Shown here piece after piece: positions 47,557 through 57,678 of a stretch of 64,000 nucleotides of DNA. Origin of the DNA: an uncultured Nesterenkonia sp. (GTDB taxonomy: Bacteria > Actinomycetota > Actinomycetes > Actinomycetales > Micrococcaceae); the NCBI GenBank assembly GCA_947494195.1, contig CANLUC010000004.1, forward strand, positions 310,188 through 374,187, given 5' to 3'. The position numbers were made by a program, and so were the translations under genes. Within the stretch, counting starts at the first letter, position 1. Every line of letters begins with the position of its first letter. Under the pieces are notes generated by a model. It made no database searches. It was not told the origin of the DNA and saw nothing but the letters and a program-made list of their open reading frames with translations.

Positions 47557-49575
47557 GTGGCGCAGGAGCAGAGCTCCCAGGTGCAGAGGCACTCGACTCA
47601 GCCTGCCCTGCTGGACTCGCTGGCCCCGGCGCCTGCGCCCGCCCTTCCGGCCGGCGCCACCGATGATCTTCCGGTGGCGGAGGTGCTGTTGGAGTCCGCG
47701 GTCCCCCACCTCGACCGGCCCTTCGACTACGTGGTGCCCATCGATCTCGCGGACAAGATCGTGCCCGGCTGCCGGGTCAAGCTCAGGTTCTCCGGCCGGG
47801 AGATGACCGGCTATGTGATTCGTCGCAAACAGGAACCAGCCACCACCTCACGCCTCTCGCTGATCACCAAGCTGGTCACCGCCCTGCCGGTGCTGGCCGA
47901 GGACATCCTTGACCTCGCACAGCAGGTGGCCGAGCGCGGAGCGGGCGTCACCGCCGATGTGCTGCGTGCCGCGATCCCGCCCCGTGCGGCACGCGTGGAG
48001 AAGGACTATGCGGGACTGACCGCACCCCGCCCGGTGCTCGAGAGCGAGAATCCCGGCCCGCGCAACGCGGCGCTGGCGCTGAAGTCCTATGGCGAACAGT
48101 CCTGGACCCAACAGATCCTGCAGCGCGTGCGCGCCTGCCTGGAGGGCGATGGGGACGCCGTCGTCGTCGTTCCGGATCAGCGCGATGTGGACTCCCTCAT
48201 GGAGGTGCTCAGCGCAGAGCTGGGCAGCGGCGTGGCCGTGCAGCTCACTGCGGAGATGGGGCCCTCCTCGCGCTACAGATCCTTCTTGCAGCTGCGCTTC
48301 GGGCAGGCGAAGGTGGTGGTCGGCACCCGCTCGGCGATCTTCGCCCCGGTGGCGCGGCTGCGTCTGCTGGTGATCTTCGAGGACGCCGAGTCCACCCATG
48401 CCGAGCCGCGAGCCCCGTATCACCACGTTCGGGAGGTCGCGCTGCTGCGCACCGTGCAGACCGGCGCGGAACTCGTCATGCTCTCCACCTCGCGCAGCCT
48501 GGAGGTGCAGCGGCTGGTGGAGCGCGGGTGGCTCACCGAGACTGCGCCGGCGCGCGAGGAGCGTCGTGCGGCGGCCCCGCGGATGATCGCCACCGCCGAC
48601 TCCTACCAGCAGGAGCGCGAGCCCGCCTTCCGGCAGGCCCGTCTGCCCGCGGCGGCATATAAGGCCGCGCGGGAGGGACTCGAGCACGGCCCGGTGCTCG
48701 TGCAGGTCGCGCGCAGCGGGTTCATCCCCGCCGTGCTGTGTGAGTGCTGCCGTGCCCGCCAGCAGTGTCCCCAGTGTCACGGGCCGCTGAGCCTGCCCGC
48801 CCACCACGGCCAGTCCCACACGCTGAAGTGCCGCTGGTGCGGATTGCATCATCGCAACCATCGGTGCGCCGAGTGCGGCTCGACGACGTTTCGCGCCGGA
48901 ACCCGAGGCGCAGACCGCACCGCCCAGGAGCTCGGCCGCGCCTTCCCCAACACGCCGGTGGTCTCCTCGACCTCGGATCACCCCATCGATCAGGTGGGCG
49001 AGGAACCGGCACTGGTGGTCTCCACCCCCGGGGTGGAGCCGGTCGCGCGGACCGGTTATGCCGCGGCGCTGCTGCTGGACGGGGACACCCAGCTCAGCCG
49101 CGAAGGGCTCGACGTGCCGCGCCAGGTGCTCGCACGCTGGTTCCGCGCATCCACGCTGGTGCGCAGACACCAGGACGACGGCGGCACTGTGGTCATCACG
49201 GCCGATGCGGAGGAGCTGACCTCGGCTCTGATTCGCTGGGATCCGGTCGCCTACGCGCGACGCGAGCTCTACAACCGGCTGGAGCTGGGGCTGCCGCCGG
49301 CCCAGCGCATGCTCAGTCTCACCGGGGACCCCGCCGAGGCGGAGGCCTTCCTCGCCCAGGTGCAGCTTCCGCAAGGCCGGAGCTGGATCGGTCCTTCGGC
49401 GCTCGAGGACGGACGCCACCGCTACCTGCTGTTCTTCGGGTACGCCGAGGCGAGCTCGGTGGTCACCGAGATCCGACGTATCCGGCGCACGCACAGCGCG
49501 GCCCCGCCGGGTGCGGCGCGGTCAGGTCGGGGACTGCGGATCGCCATGGACGACGTGCTCAGCCTGCAGGTCTAA
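47557..49575 (+). CDS. priA: probable primosomal protein N' (PriA) with degenerate helicase motifs
   Basis: N-terminal 3'-DNA-binding domain (HLDRPFDYVVP), zinc motifs CECCRARQQCPQCHG / CRWCG / CAECGS; strong SD aaggaggtg; no Walker A. Confidence 0.88.
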   Translation: MAQEQSSQVQRHSTQPALLDSLAPAPAPALPAGATDDLPVAEVLLESAVPHLDRPFDYVVPIDLADKIVPGCRVKLRFSGREMTGYVIRRKQEPATTSRLSLITKLVTALPVLAEDILDLAQQVAERGAGVTADVLRAAIPPRAARVEKDYAGLTAPRPVLESENPGPRNAALALKSYGEQSWTQQILQRVRACLEGDGDAVVVVPDQRDVDSLMEVLSAELGSGVAVQLTAEMGPSSRYRSFLQLRFGQAKVVVGTRSAIFAPVARLRLLVIFEDAESTHAEPRAPYHHVREVALLRTVQTGAELVMLSTSRSLEVQRLVERGWLTETAPAREERRAAAPRMIATADSYQQEREPAFRQARLPAAAYKAAREGLEHGPVLVQVARSGFIPAVLCECCRARQQCPQCHGPLSLPAHHGQSHTLKCRWCGLHHRNHRCAECGSTTFRAGTRGADRTAQELGRAFPNTPVVSSTSDHPIDQVGEEPALVVSTPGVEPVARTGYAAALLLDGDTQLSREGLDVPRQVLARWFRASTLVRRHQDDGGTVVITADAEELTSALIRWDPVAYARRELYNRLELGLPPAQRMLSLTGDPAEAEAFLAQVQLPQGRSWIGPSALEDGRHRYLLFFGYAEASSVVTEIRRIRRTHSAAPPGAARSGRGLRIAMDDVLSLQV

Positions 49576-49613
49576 CCCAGCCTGAAGGTCTCGCTCAGCC
49601 TGCAGTTCTAGCC
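49560..49613 (+). repeat. three-copy 18-bp tandem repeat spanning the priA stop codon and ending at the convergent hydrolase stop
   Basis: CAGCCTGCAGGTCTAACC / CAGCCTGAAGGTCTCGCT / CAGCCTGCAGTTCTAGCC, exact 18-nt period. Confidence 0.9.
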
Positions 49614-50618
49614 CAGGCGTCGGTTCTCATCCCGGACGACGAGCTGATCGAGGTCGAGCAGGAACCGACGCAGCGCACGGGCGGCCGGAGCAGGCTTCTC
49701 GTAGTGGAGCAGATGGCCGGTGCCGCGCAGCACCTGAAGCTCGCCGTGTGGAAGCGCGCGGCGCAGACTGCGCTGCCCGGCAGGTGTGCTCAGCTGGTCC
49801 TGGGATCCCGGGGCCAGCAGCACCGGAAGCTGCAGGTCGGCAGCAAATTCAGTCACCGTATGGCGGCTCGATGCCCAGTAGGCCTGCAGCAGCGTGCGCG
49901 GATCGGCATAGCTGCTGAAGTATCGCCGGTGCTGATCGCGGATATAGCCGATCAGCCCCGGATCGCGGGACACAATCATGGACGCGTTCGTGACCGCCAG
50001 CGCGAGGGGGGAGCGAAGGATCAGCTGCGCTGCCCGGGCGGGGAGCGCGCGGGCCAGACGGTAATAGGCATCGACCCCAGCGGCACCCGGCAGCAGACGA
50101 CCGGTGAAGATGTCGTTGCTGATCGGCGCGAAGAGCCCCAGTCCCGCCCATCGCTGCGGCTTTCCGCCGCGGGCGCGATGCGCCGCGTGGGCGGCGACGA
50201 TGATCGATCCGAAGGAGTGGCCCACCACGACGTCCTGGGGCCCCAGGCTGAGCTGATCGGCGAGTGCGTCCACGAAAGCTGCGTAGGCGTCGAGGTCATG
50301 TTCGCCGGGGTCGCCCTGATCGCGCGTCAGTGGAGCGGTCTCGCCGAACCCGGGAAGGTCCGGCACGAAGATCTCATACTCGGGCAGCGCATCGCCGATC
50401 AGCGCCATGCCGTGATGGTCTCCGCGGAACCCGTGGATGAACAGCAGCCGCGGAGCCGCGGCCCGCGTCTGCGACTCGGCCCGGGGCGCGGGGGAGTAGT
50501 GCCAGACCGCAGCCGAGGTGCTCAGCCGGGCGCCGTCGTCGTCGACCGAGGCGAAGCTCAGCGGAATCTGGCGGCGGGTTCCTGTTCGAGCCGGATGCTC
50601 GGTCCACGGGCGGATCAC
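49608..50618 (-). CDS. alpha/beta hydrolase
   Basis: LLFIHGFRGDHHGMALIGDALPEYEIFVPDLPGFGETAPL, VVGHSFGS, GTGHLLHYEKP. Confidence 0.9.
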   Translation of the reverse strand: MIRPWTEHPARTGTRRQIPLSFASVDDDGARLSTSAAVWHYSPAPRAESQTRAAAPRLLFIHGFRGDHHGMALIGDALPEYEIFVPDLPGFGETAPLTRDQGDPGEHDLDAYAAFVDALADQLSLGPQDVVVGHSFGSIIVAAHAAHRARGGKPQRWAGLGLFAPISNDIFTGRLLPGAAGVDAYYRLARALPARAAQLILRSPLALAVTNASMIVSRDPGLIGYIRDQHRRYFSSYADPRTLLQAYWASSRHTVTEFAADLQLPVLLAPGSQDQLSTPAGQRSLRRALPHGELQVLRGTGHLLHYEKPAPAARALRRFLLDLDQLVVRDENRRLG

Positions 50619-50696
50619 TGCGTCAGCCTACCTTTCGAACTCCATTAGACTGGCGGGGTTCAAGACTCGACCCATCGACCACGAGGTGCCCCCCAG

Positions 50697-53252
50697 GTGA
50701 GCAACGCGAGCGAAACCGCTGCAGCAGAGACCGCTGTGACTCAGCCCGCTACCCATTCCGCGGCCGCGGAGGGTGGGGAGAAGAAGCAGTACTCCTTCCA
50801 GGAGATGGAGGCCCGCTGGCTGCCCCTCTGGGAGGAACAGGGCACCTTCGTGGTGGATCCTGCCGATACCCGGGAGAAGAAGTACGTGCTGGACATGTTC
50901 CCGTACCCCTCCGGTGATCTGCACATGGGCCACGCCGAAGCCTTCGCGATCGGCGACATCCCGGCCCGCTACGCCCGGCTGCGAGGCTACAACGTCTTGC
51001 ACCCGATCGGCTGGGACTCCTTCGGGCTGCCCGCGGAGAACGCGGCGATCAAGAACGACGCGCATCCTGCCGACTGGACCTACGCGAACATCGAGACCCA
51101 GGCGGCCTCCTTCAAGCGCTACGGCATCAGCGCGGACTGGTCCCGTCGGCTGCACACCTCGGATGAGTCCTACTACCGATGGACTCAGTGGCTGTTCCTG
51201 CAGTTCTACAACAAGGGCCTGGCGTACAAGAAGGACTCTCCGGTCAACTGGTGCCCCAAAGATCAGACCGTGCTCGCCAACGAGCAGGTCGTCGACGGCG
51301 CCTGCGAACGCTGCGGCACCGCCGTGATCAAGAAGTCGCTGAACCAGTGGTACTTCAAGATCACCGATTACGCGGACCGGCTGCTCGAGGACATGGAGCA
51401 GCTCAAGGGCCACTGGCCCGACCGTGTGCTCTCCATGCAGCGCAACTGGATCGGCCGCTCCACCGGCGCCTCCGTGCGCTATGAGATCAAGCCCGCAGCG
51501 GACGGTGCGGACCACGCCCCGGTGGAGGTCTTCACCACCCGCCCCGACACGCTCTACGGGGTCACCTTCATGGTCGTGGCCGCCGACGCCGACCTTGCCC
51601 TGGAACTGGTCACCCAAGGCCAGCGCGCCGAGCTCGAGTCCTACCTCGCGGCACTGGGCAGCGTCTCCGACATCGAACGCCAGTCGGCCGAGCGGGAGCG
51701 CACGGGCGTGTTCCTCGGCCGCTACGCGATCCACCCGATCACCGGCGAAGAGCTGCCGCTCTGGGCCTCGGACTACGTGCTCGCCGACTACGGCACCGGC
51801 GCGGTCATGGGCGTGCCCGCCCACGATCAGCGGGACCTGGAGTTCGCCAAGACCATGGGGCTGAAGGTCCGCGTGGTCGTGGACACCGGGGCTGAGGACC
51901 CGGAAGAGACCGGCACCGCCACCGCCGGCGAAGGCACCGCCGTCAACTCCCCGGCCTGGGAGGGTCTGGGCAAGGATGCCGCGATCGCCCGCGCCATCGA
52001 GGTGCTGGCCGAGAACAGCGTCGGCGAGTCCAAGGTCAACTATCGGCTGCGCGACTGGCTGCTCTCCCGCCAGCGCTTCTGGGGCGCACCGATCCCGATC
52101 ATCCACTGCGAGGCCTGCGGGGAGGTCCCCGTGCCTGAGGACCAGCTCCCTGTACGGCTGCCCACCGGAATGCGTGGCGAACAACTCGCGCCGAAGGGCA
52201 AGTCGCCGCTGGCTGGAGCCGCCGACTGGGTCAACGTGGAGTGCCCGTCCTGCGGCGGGGCCGCCACCCGGGACACCGACACCATGGACACCTTCGTGGA
52301 TTCCTCCTGGTACTACCTGCGCTATATCGACCCCAACAACACGGATGAGATCTTCCCCAGCGAGGAGATCAACAAGTGGCTGCCGGTGGATCAGTACGTG
52401 GGTGGCGTGGAACATGCCATTCTGCATCTGCTCTACTCACGGTTCTTCACCAAGGTCCTCTTCGACCTGGGCCTGGTGAACTTCACCGAGCCGTTCAAGG
52501 CGCTGCTGAACCAGGGCCAGGTGCTCAACGGCGGCAAAGCCATGTCCAAATCCCTCGGCAACGGTGTGAACCTCGGTGAGCAGCTCGACGCCTATGGAGT
52601 GGACGCGGTGCGGCTGACCATGGTGTTCGCCGGCCCACCTGAGGACGACGTGGACTGGGCGGATGTCTCACCCGCCGGTTCCGCGAAGTTCCTGGCGCGC
52701 GCCTGGCGCGTGGCCCAGGACGTCACCTCTGCCACGGGCATTGATCCTGCCAACGGTGCTGCCGGCCTGCGCGCGGTCACCCACCGAACCATTCAGGACG
52801 CCGCCCACCTGGTGGAGGACAAGAAGTTCAACGTGGTGGTCGCCCGGGTCATGGAGCTGGTCAACGCCGCGCGCAAGGAGATCGACTCAGGCGCCGGCGC
52901 AGCCGATCCTGCCGTGCGTGAGGCAGCCGAGGTCACCGCGCAGATCCTCTCCCTGGTGGCGCCCTACACCGCCGAGGACATGTGGGCCATGCTGGGCCAC
53001 GAGCCTTCGGTGGCGAACTCCTCCTGGCCGGTGGTGGACGAGTCCCTGCTCGTGCAGGACACCGTCACCGCGGTCATCCAGGTCAAGGGCAAGCTGCGCG
53101 ACAAGATCGAGGTCCCGGCGGACATCACCGAAGAGGAGCTGCAGACCCAGGCGCTGGCGCTGCCGAAGATCCAGCGCTACATCACCGAAGGCGGGGGAGT
53201 GCGCAAGGTGATCGTGCGCGCCCCGAAGCTGGTGAACGTCGTGACGGGCTGA
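50697..53252 (+). CDS. leuS: leucine--tRNA ligase
   Basis: [25 protein letters not shown] (HIGH-like), KAMSKSLGN (KMSKS), editing domain [14 protein letters not shown]. Confidence 0.98.
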   Translation: MSNASETAAAETAVTQPATHSAAAEGGEKKQYSFQEMEARWLPLWEEQGTFVVDPADTREKKYVLDMFPYPSGDLHMGHAEAFAIGDIPARYARLRGYNVLHPIGWDSFGLPAENAAIKNDAHPADWTYANIETQAASFKRYGISADWSRRLHTSDESYYRWTQWLFLQFYNKGLAYKKDSPVNWCPKDQTVLANEQVVDGACERCGTAVIKKSLNQWYFKITDYADRLLEDMEQLKGHWPDRVLSMQRNWIGRSTGASVRYEIKPAADGADHAPVEVFTTRPDTLYGVTFMVVAADADLALELVTQGQRAELESYLAALGSVSDIERQSAERERTGVFLGRYAIHPITGEELPLWASDYVLADYGTGAVMGVPAHDQRDLEFAKTMGLKVRVVVDTGAEDPEETGTATAGEGTAVNSPAWEGLGKDAAIARAIEVLAENSVGESKVNYRLRDWLLSRQRFWGAPIPIIHCEACGEVPVPEDQLPVRLPTGMRGEQLAPKGKSPLAGAADWVNVECPSCGGAATRDTDTMDTFVDSSWYYLRYIDPNNTDEIFPSEEINKWLPVDQYVGGVEHAILHLLYSRFFTKVLFDLGLVNFTEPFKALLNQGQVLNGGKAMSKSLGNGVNLGEQLDAYGVDAVRLTMVFAGPPEDDVDWADVSPAGSAKFLARAWRVAQDVTSATGIDPANGAAGLRAVTHRTIQDAAHLVEDKKFNVVVARVMELVNAARKEIDSGAGAADPAVREAAEVTAQILSLVAPYTAEDMWAMLGHEPSVANSSWPVVDESLLVQDTVTAVIQVKGKLRDKIEVPADITEEELQTQALALPKIQRYITEGGGVRKVIVRAPKLVNVVTG

Positions 53253-53259
53253 GCAGCCG

Positions 53260-54249
53260 ATGACCGCCCGGCCGCCGGAACGCTGCCAGCAGAGTCTGGC
53301 CCGATGGCGCAGCGCCGTTGAGGCGGATCTGCTGCGCCGCCGAGCGGCGGTGCCGGGGCGCAAGCCGAATCTGCGTCGCAAGAAGGGGCGGATCGCGGTG
53401 GTCACGGATTCCTCCTGTTCGCTTCCGGTGGATCGCGGCACTCAGGAGGTGCTGCTGGGTCAGGTGGGCACCAATATCGTGGTCGTGCCGATCCCAGTGA
53501 TGATCGGCGGGCAGATCTACCCGGAGACCAGCGCCGAGCTGGACCGGGATCTTCCGCTGGCCCTGGCTCAGGGCAAAGAGGTGCGCACCTCCCGCCCGTC
53601 GCCGGGCGGGCTCTTGGAGTCCTACCAGGAGCTCAAGGACCAGGGCTACGCCGGGGTGGTCTCGGTCCATCTCTCGGCCGAGCTCTCCGGCACTGTGGAG
53701 GCTGCTCGCCTCGCCGCCGGTCAGCTGGACTTCCCGGTGACCGTGGTGGACTCCGCGCAGGCAGGGCTGGCGCTGGGTCACAGCGTGATCGACGCCGCGA
53801 TGACCGCTCAGCTCGGTGGGACCCTCTCGGCGGTGGCGGAGTCGGCGGCCCGCACCGCGCGGGACTCGGAGTCACTCTTTGTGCTGCCCCAGCTGGACCA
53901 GCTGCGCCGGGGCGGACGGATCAATGCGATGGCGACCCTGATCGGAGGCCTGCTCTGGGTCAAGCCGCTCCTGCAGCTGGTCGACGGTGAGATCCACCCT
54001 GTGGAGCGCCCCCGCACGATGGTGCGCGCCCTGGAACGGCTTCAGGTGCGAGTCACCGAGCAGGCCCACTCGATGCAGCTTCCCCGTATCGCCGTCCACG
54101 GATTCGGCAACGATCTGCAGGCGCTGCAGCTCGCAGAAGCACTGCAGCAGCTCTCCGCGGCTCCCATCCCTGTGGTCGACCTCCCGCCCGCGCTGGGCGC
54201 ACACCTCGGTCTCGGGGCCGTTGCCGTCTCACTGAGCCCCACTCCCTGA
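53260..54249 (+). CDS. DegV family (fatty-acid-binding) protein
   Basis: IAVVTDSSCSLPVD, VRTSRPSPGGLLESYQEL, VVSVHLSAELSGTVEAARLAA, LRRGGRINAMATLIGGLLWVKPLLQL. Confidence 0.93.
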   Translation: MTARPPERCQQSLARWRSAVEADLLRRRAAVPGRKPNLRRKKGRIAVVTDSSCSLPVDRGTQEVLLGQVGTNIVVVPIPVMIGGQIYPETSAELDRDLPLALAQGKEVRTSRPSPGGLLESYQELKDQGYAGVVSVHLSAELSGTVEAARLAAGQLDFPVTVVDSAQAGLALGHSVIDAAMTAQLGGTLSAVAESAARTARDSESLFVLPQLDQLRRGGRINAMATLIGGLLWVKPLLQLVDGEIHPVERPRTMVRALERLQVRVTEQAHSMQLPRIAVHGFGNDLQALQLAEALQQLSAAPIPVVDLPPALGAHLGLGAVAVSLSPTP

Positions 54250-54251
54250 TC

Positions 54252-54279
54252 CCGTCGGCGAGGATCTGCTCCCCGACGG
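54252..54279 (+). terminator. possible hairpin after degV
   Basis: CCGTCGG-cgaggatctgctcc-CCGACGG; no U-tract. Confidence 0.3.
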
Positions 54280-54390
54280 AGTGCTGGGCAAGTTTTCCCC
54301 AGCGGACTGCCCACGACGACGACGGGCGCAGCCGCGCACAGGGATGAGGTCTGCGTCCGCGCCGCATCCGCCGCGCTCTAGCCTGACCGC

Positions 54391-55239
54391 ATGGAGGCCT
54401 GGCCGGAGGACGAGCTGACACGTCGGGAGCGCCTGCGCGCACAGCGTGAGGCTGCCCACGCCGCCCCCGCCCGCATCGGCCTGAAACTGACCGCGGTCCT
54501 CGTCCTCGTCATCGCGTTGCTCGCATGGCTCGCGGTCTCCTGGTTCACCACCACGCGGTCGGCCTCCGCGCCCGTGCCGGAACCGCCGGCGCTGGTCACA
54601 GCTGCACCTGGGCCGGACGCGACAGCTGGCGGTGCCGCCTCGGACAATGCTGCAGGGGATGAGCCTGAGCCTGCTCCTGGGTCGGGTAGTGCGGCTGCAA
54701 GCGGTGACGTCCCGGAGATCGCAGGCCCGAACGCTGCAGCGCCCGGCACCGAGGGGGTGGGGGAGTCGGTGGTGCACGTCAGCGGTGCCGTGAAACATCC
54801 CGGCGTGGTGGAGCTGCCTCCTGGGGCCCGGGTGCACGAGGCGATCAAAGCGGCTGGAGGCATGACCAAGGAGGCCGATCCGGGAGGACTGAACCTTGCC
54901 GCACCGGTCCAGGACGGCACGTTGATCTGGGTGCCCACACCCGAGGAGCTCAAGGGAGGAGCCGGTCCGCCAGAGCAGGCGCAGAATCTGGCGCCCGGTG
55001 CCGGGCAGCCGCCTGGTCAGACTGGATCTTCCGCCGAAGGACCCGCGGAGCTCATCAACCTGAACACCGCCGATGCCCAGACCCTCGATGAGCTGCCAGG
55101 CATCGGACCGGCGCTGTCGGAGCGGATCATCGCCCATCGCGAGACCAACGGCCCGTTTGGTTCCCTGGAGGAGCTGGCCGCGGTCAGCGGCATCGGCCCG
55201 GTCATCCTGGCCGACGTGGAAGGCCTGGTCACCTGGTGA
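54391..55239 (+). CDS. comEA: ComEA family DNA-binding protein (SLBB + helix-hairpin-helix)
   Basis: VHVSGAVKHPGVVELPPGARVHEAIKAAGG; INLNTADAQTLDELPGIGPALSERIIAHRETNGPFGSLEELAAVSGIGP. Confidence 0.94.
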   Translation: MEAWPEDELTRRERLRAQREAAHAAPARIGLKLTAVLVLVIALLAWLAVSWFTTTRSASAPVPEPPALVTAAPGPDATAGGAASDNAAGDEPEPAPGSGSAAASGDVPEIAGPNAAAPGTEGVGESVVHVSGAVKHPGVVELPPGARVHEAIKAAGGMTKEADPGGLNLAAPVQDGTLIWVPTPEELKGGAGPPEQAQNLAPGAGQPPGQTGSSAEGPAELINLNTADAQTLDELPGIGPALSERIIAHRETNGPFGSLEELAAVSGIGPVILADVEGLVTW

Positions 55240-57641
55240 AGGACCGCCGACCCCTGGACCTGCGACTGCTCCCGACGGCGCTGTCGGCCTGGAGCGCAGG
55301 GTTGGCGGCGGTTCACCTCGCGTGGGAACAGGCGCTTCAGCTGGGCTGGACGTTCATCGTGGCCGGGGCGCTGTTGACCGTGACGGCGTGGCTGCTGAAC
55401 CGGCTCATCACCCAGGTCGTCCCGCTGCACGTGCTGCTGTGCTGCGTCGTGGCTGGCCTCGTGGCGCTGACTGCTGGTGCCCACGGGCGCGAGCTGAGTC
55501 ACCGAGGGTGGGAGGAAACGGTCCAGTCGGAGGCGCCGGTGGCCGTGACCGTCAGAATCATGGGACAACCCAGAACGCTGGTGGCGACGGGCTTCGACGG
55601 TGAGGACCAGGTCCTGGCCCAGGCTGTGGTGGAACAGGCACAGCGACCCGGCGAGTCAGCCCCCACCCTGGTGGACGCTCCGGTGGTCATCATCGCACCG
55701 GTCGTCGAGGACAAGGAGACCTTCATCGCGGGGCACCGCTATGAAGGCCTCGTGCGGCTCTCACCGACGGATCCCGGCGAACGCGCGAGCGCCATGGTTT
55801 TCCCCTTCGGCGAGGACCTGGCGCCGATCCCAGCCGATGACCGCACCGAGACCGCCGACATCTTCAACCGGCTGCGGGCCGGCACCGTCAAGGCGTCGGC
55901 CCATGCGGTCGGAGACGCTCCGGCTCTCCTGCCGGGTCTGATCCTCGGAGATCGATCCCGGCAGGATGTCGATCTCACCGAGGCGATGCGCGAAGCCGGT
56001 CTGAGTCATCTGACCGCGGTCAGCGGAGCCAACTGTGCGCTGGTGATGGGTTCGCTGATGGGTCTGGTGCGACTCTTGCGGCTGCCACGCTGGTCCACTG
56101 TGCCGGTCGCGCTTCTCGGGCTGGTGCTCTTCGTGCTCCTGGTCCACCCCGAGCCGAGCGTGATCCGAGCCGGGGTCATGGGCAGCATCTCGGCGCTGGC
56201 CCTCTTCGCGGGTCGCGGACGGTCCGCATTCTCGCTGCTGTGCCTGTGCGTGGTGGGGCTGCTGATCATCGATCCGTTCTACGCCGTGGAACCAGCTTTC
56301 CAGCTTTCCGCAGCGGCCACCGCCGGGATCGTCATCGTCGGGACCCGCATCAAGGAGAGGCTCGAAGGTCTCCTGCCCGCGTGGCTCGCCGCTCCGCTGG
56401 CACTGGCCTTCTCGGCCCAGCTGTTCGTGACCCCGGTGCTGCTCCCCCTCTCCGGGGGAGTGAACACCTATGCGGTCCCGGCGAATCTGCTTGCCGCGCC
56501 CTTCGTCCCTTTCGTCACGATCCCTGGAACCTTCGCTGCGATCATCTCCACGACTCTGCCGTGGTTGGCCGCAACGATCCTCTGGTGCTCCGGGCTCGCC
56601 GCAGCGTGTCTGGGACTCATCGGCCGCGCTGTGGCGTCGCTTCCCCAGGCTCTGGCGCCGTGGCCCCAAGAAGGACTCGGCATGGCGCTGACCGTGCTCT
56701 ACCTCAGTGCGGCGGTGCTCTTGGCGATCGGCTTAGTGGGAAGATTCCGACGCTGGCACGCACCGGTCTTCGCCGCCGCGGCAGGAGGTCTGTTGGCGGT
56801 GGTGCTGCCCGCCGCCGTGCTCGTGCCGCCTGCGCTGCCCGCAGCATGGCGGGTGGCCCTGTGTGACGTCGGCCAGGGGGACATGCTGGTGGTGCGCACC
56901 CAGGACTCGGCCGGGATCGTGGTCGATGCAGGGGAGGACCCCACGCTGGCCGAGGCGTGTCTCGCCCGATTGGAGATCCACACCGTGGAGGCGCTGCTGG
57001 TGACGCACGAGCACCGAGACCACTATGGCGGCGTCGCGGGGGTGATCGCCAAGGATGAACCCGGCATGGTGCTCTACTCAGCCAGCGAAGGGTGGGACCT
57101 CGATGCCGAGCTCGGAGCAGTTGCCGCTCTTCCGCAGAGCGTGGCGGTGCATCGCGCGCGCCCGGGCGACACCCTGGCGTACACAGGGCAGCTGAGCGTC
57201 CGCTTGAAAGTCTGGTCCGCCGATGCGCATCACGCGGAGGCCAATGACAACTCCCTCGTGGCCTTATTTGAGATCAGCGACCCTGAACTGCCCATGGGTG
57301 TGGTGGGGTCTGCGCAGGACCCGCTGACGCTGCTCGCCCTCGGGGATATGGAGGAAGAGGCTGCGGCGGCCATGATCCGAGGCACAGGTCTCCCCGAGGA
57401 GGTCGACCTGCTGAAGGTCGCCCACCACGGCGCCGCCAACGGCGGAACCCAGGTGCTGGAGCAGATTCGTCCAGCGGCGGCGCTCATCGGGGTGGGGGAG
57501 GACAACAGCTATGGCCACCCCTCTCCGAACATCCTGAACGCGTTGGAGGACCGGGGTGCCGCCGTGTACCGCACCGACATCCACGGCACCGTGGTCATTA
57601 CGGTGGGCAGAAACGGCTTGGGGGCGTCAGCTGTTCGCTGA
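55236..57641 (+). CDS. comEC: ComEC/Rec2 family competence protein
   Basis: GLSHLTAVSGANCALVMG, polytopic core, C-terminal metallo-beta-lactamase-like domain (CDVGQGDMLVVRTQ, THEHRDHYGG, KVAHHGAANGG). Confidence 0.95.
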   Translation: MKDRRPLDLRLLPTALSAWSAGLAAVHLAWEQALQLGWTFIVAGALLTVTAWLLNRLITQVVPLHVLLCCVVAGLVALTAGAHGRELSHRGWEETVQSEAPVAVTVRIMGQPRTLVATGFDGEDQVLAQAVVEQAQRPGESAPTLVDAPVVIIAPVVEDKETFIAGHRYEGLVRLSPTDPGERASAMVFPFGEDLAPIPADDRTETADIFNRLRAGTVKASAHAVGDAPALLPGLILGDRSRQDVDLTEAMREAGLSHLTAVSGANCALVMGSLMGLVRLLRLPRWSTVPVALLGLVLFVLLVHPEPSVIRAGVMGSISALALFAGRGRSAFSLLCLCVVGLLIIDPFYAVEPAFQLSAAATAGIVIVGTRIKERLEGLLPAWLAAPLALAFSAQLFVTPVLLPLSGGVNTYAVPANLLAAPFVPFVTIPGTFAAIISTTLPWLAATILWCSGLAAACLGLIGRAVASLPQALAPWPQEGLGMALTVLYLSAAVLLAIGLVGRFRRWHAPVFAAAAGGLLAVVLPAAVLVPPALPAAWRVALCDVGQGDMLVVRTQDSAGIVVDAGEDPTLAEACLARLEIHTVEALLVTHEHRDHYGGVAGVIAKDEPGMVLYSASEGWDLDAELGAVAALPQSVAVHRARPGDTLAYTGQLSVRLKVWSADAHHAEANDNSLVALFEISDPELPMGVVGSAQDPLTLLALGDMEEEAAAAMIRGTGLPEEVDLLKVAHHGAANGGTQVLEQIRPAAALIGVGEDNSYGHPSPNILNALEDRGAAVYRTDIHGTVVITVGRNGLGASAVR

Positions 57642-57651
57642 CGCCCCCAAG
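57617..57651. terminator. perfect 15-bp hairpin between convergent comEC and rpf-like genes
   Basis: CTTGGGGGCGTCAGC-tgttc-GCTGACGCCCCCAAG; comEC TGA lies inside the 3' arm. Confidence 0.75.
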
Positions 57652-57678
57652 CGCGTGTGCCCTAAGGCAGGTGTTGAA

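Noticed and set aside
50619-50696. T-box or leucine leader before leuS
   Set aside because: Gap is only 78 nt, with no T-box motif and no Leu-rich leader ORF.
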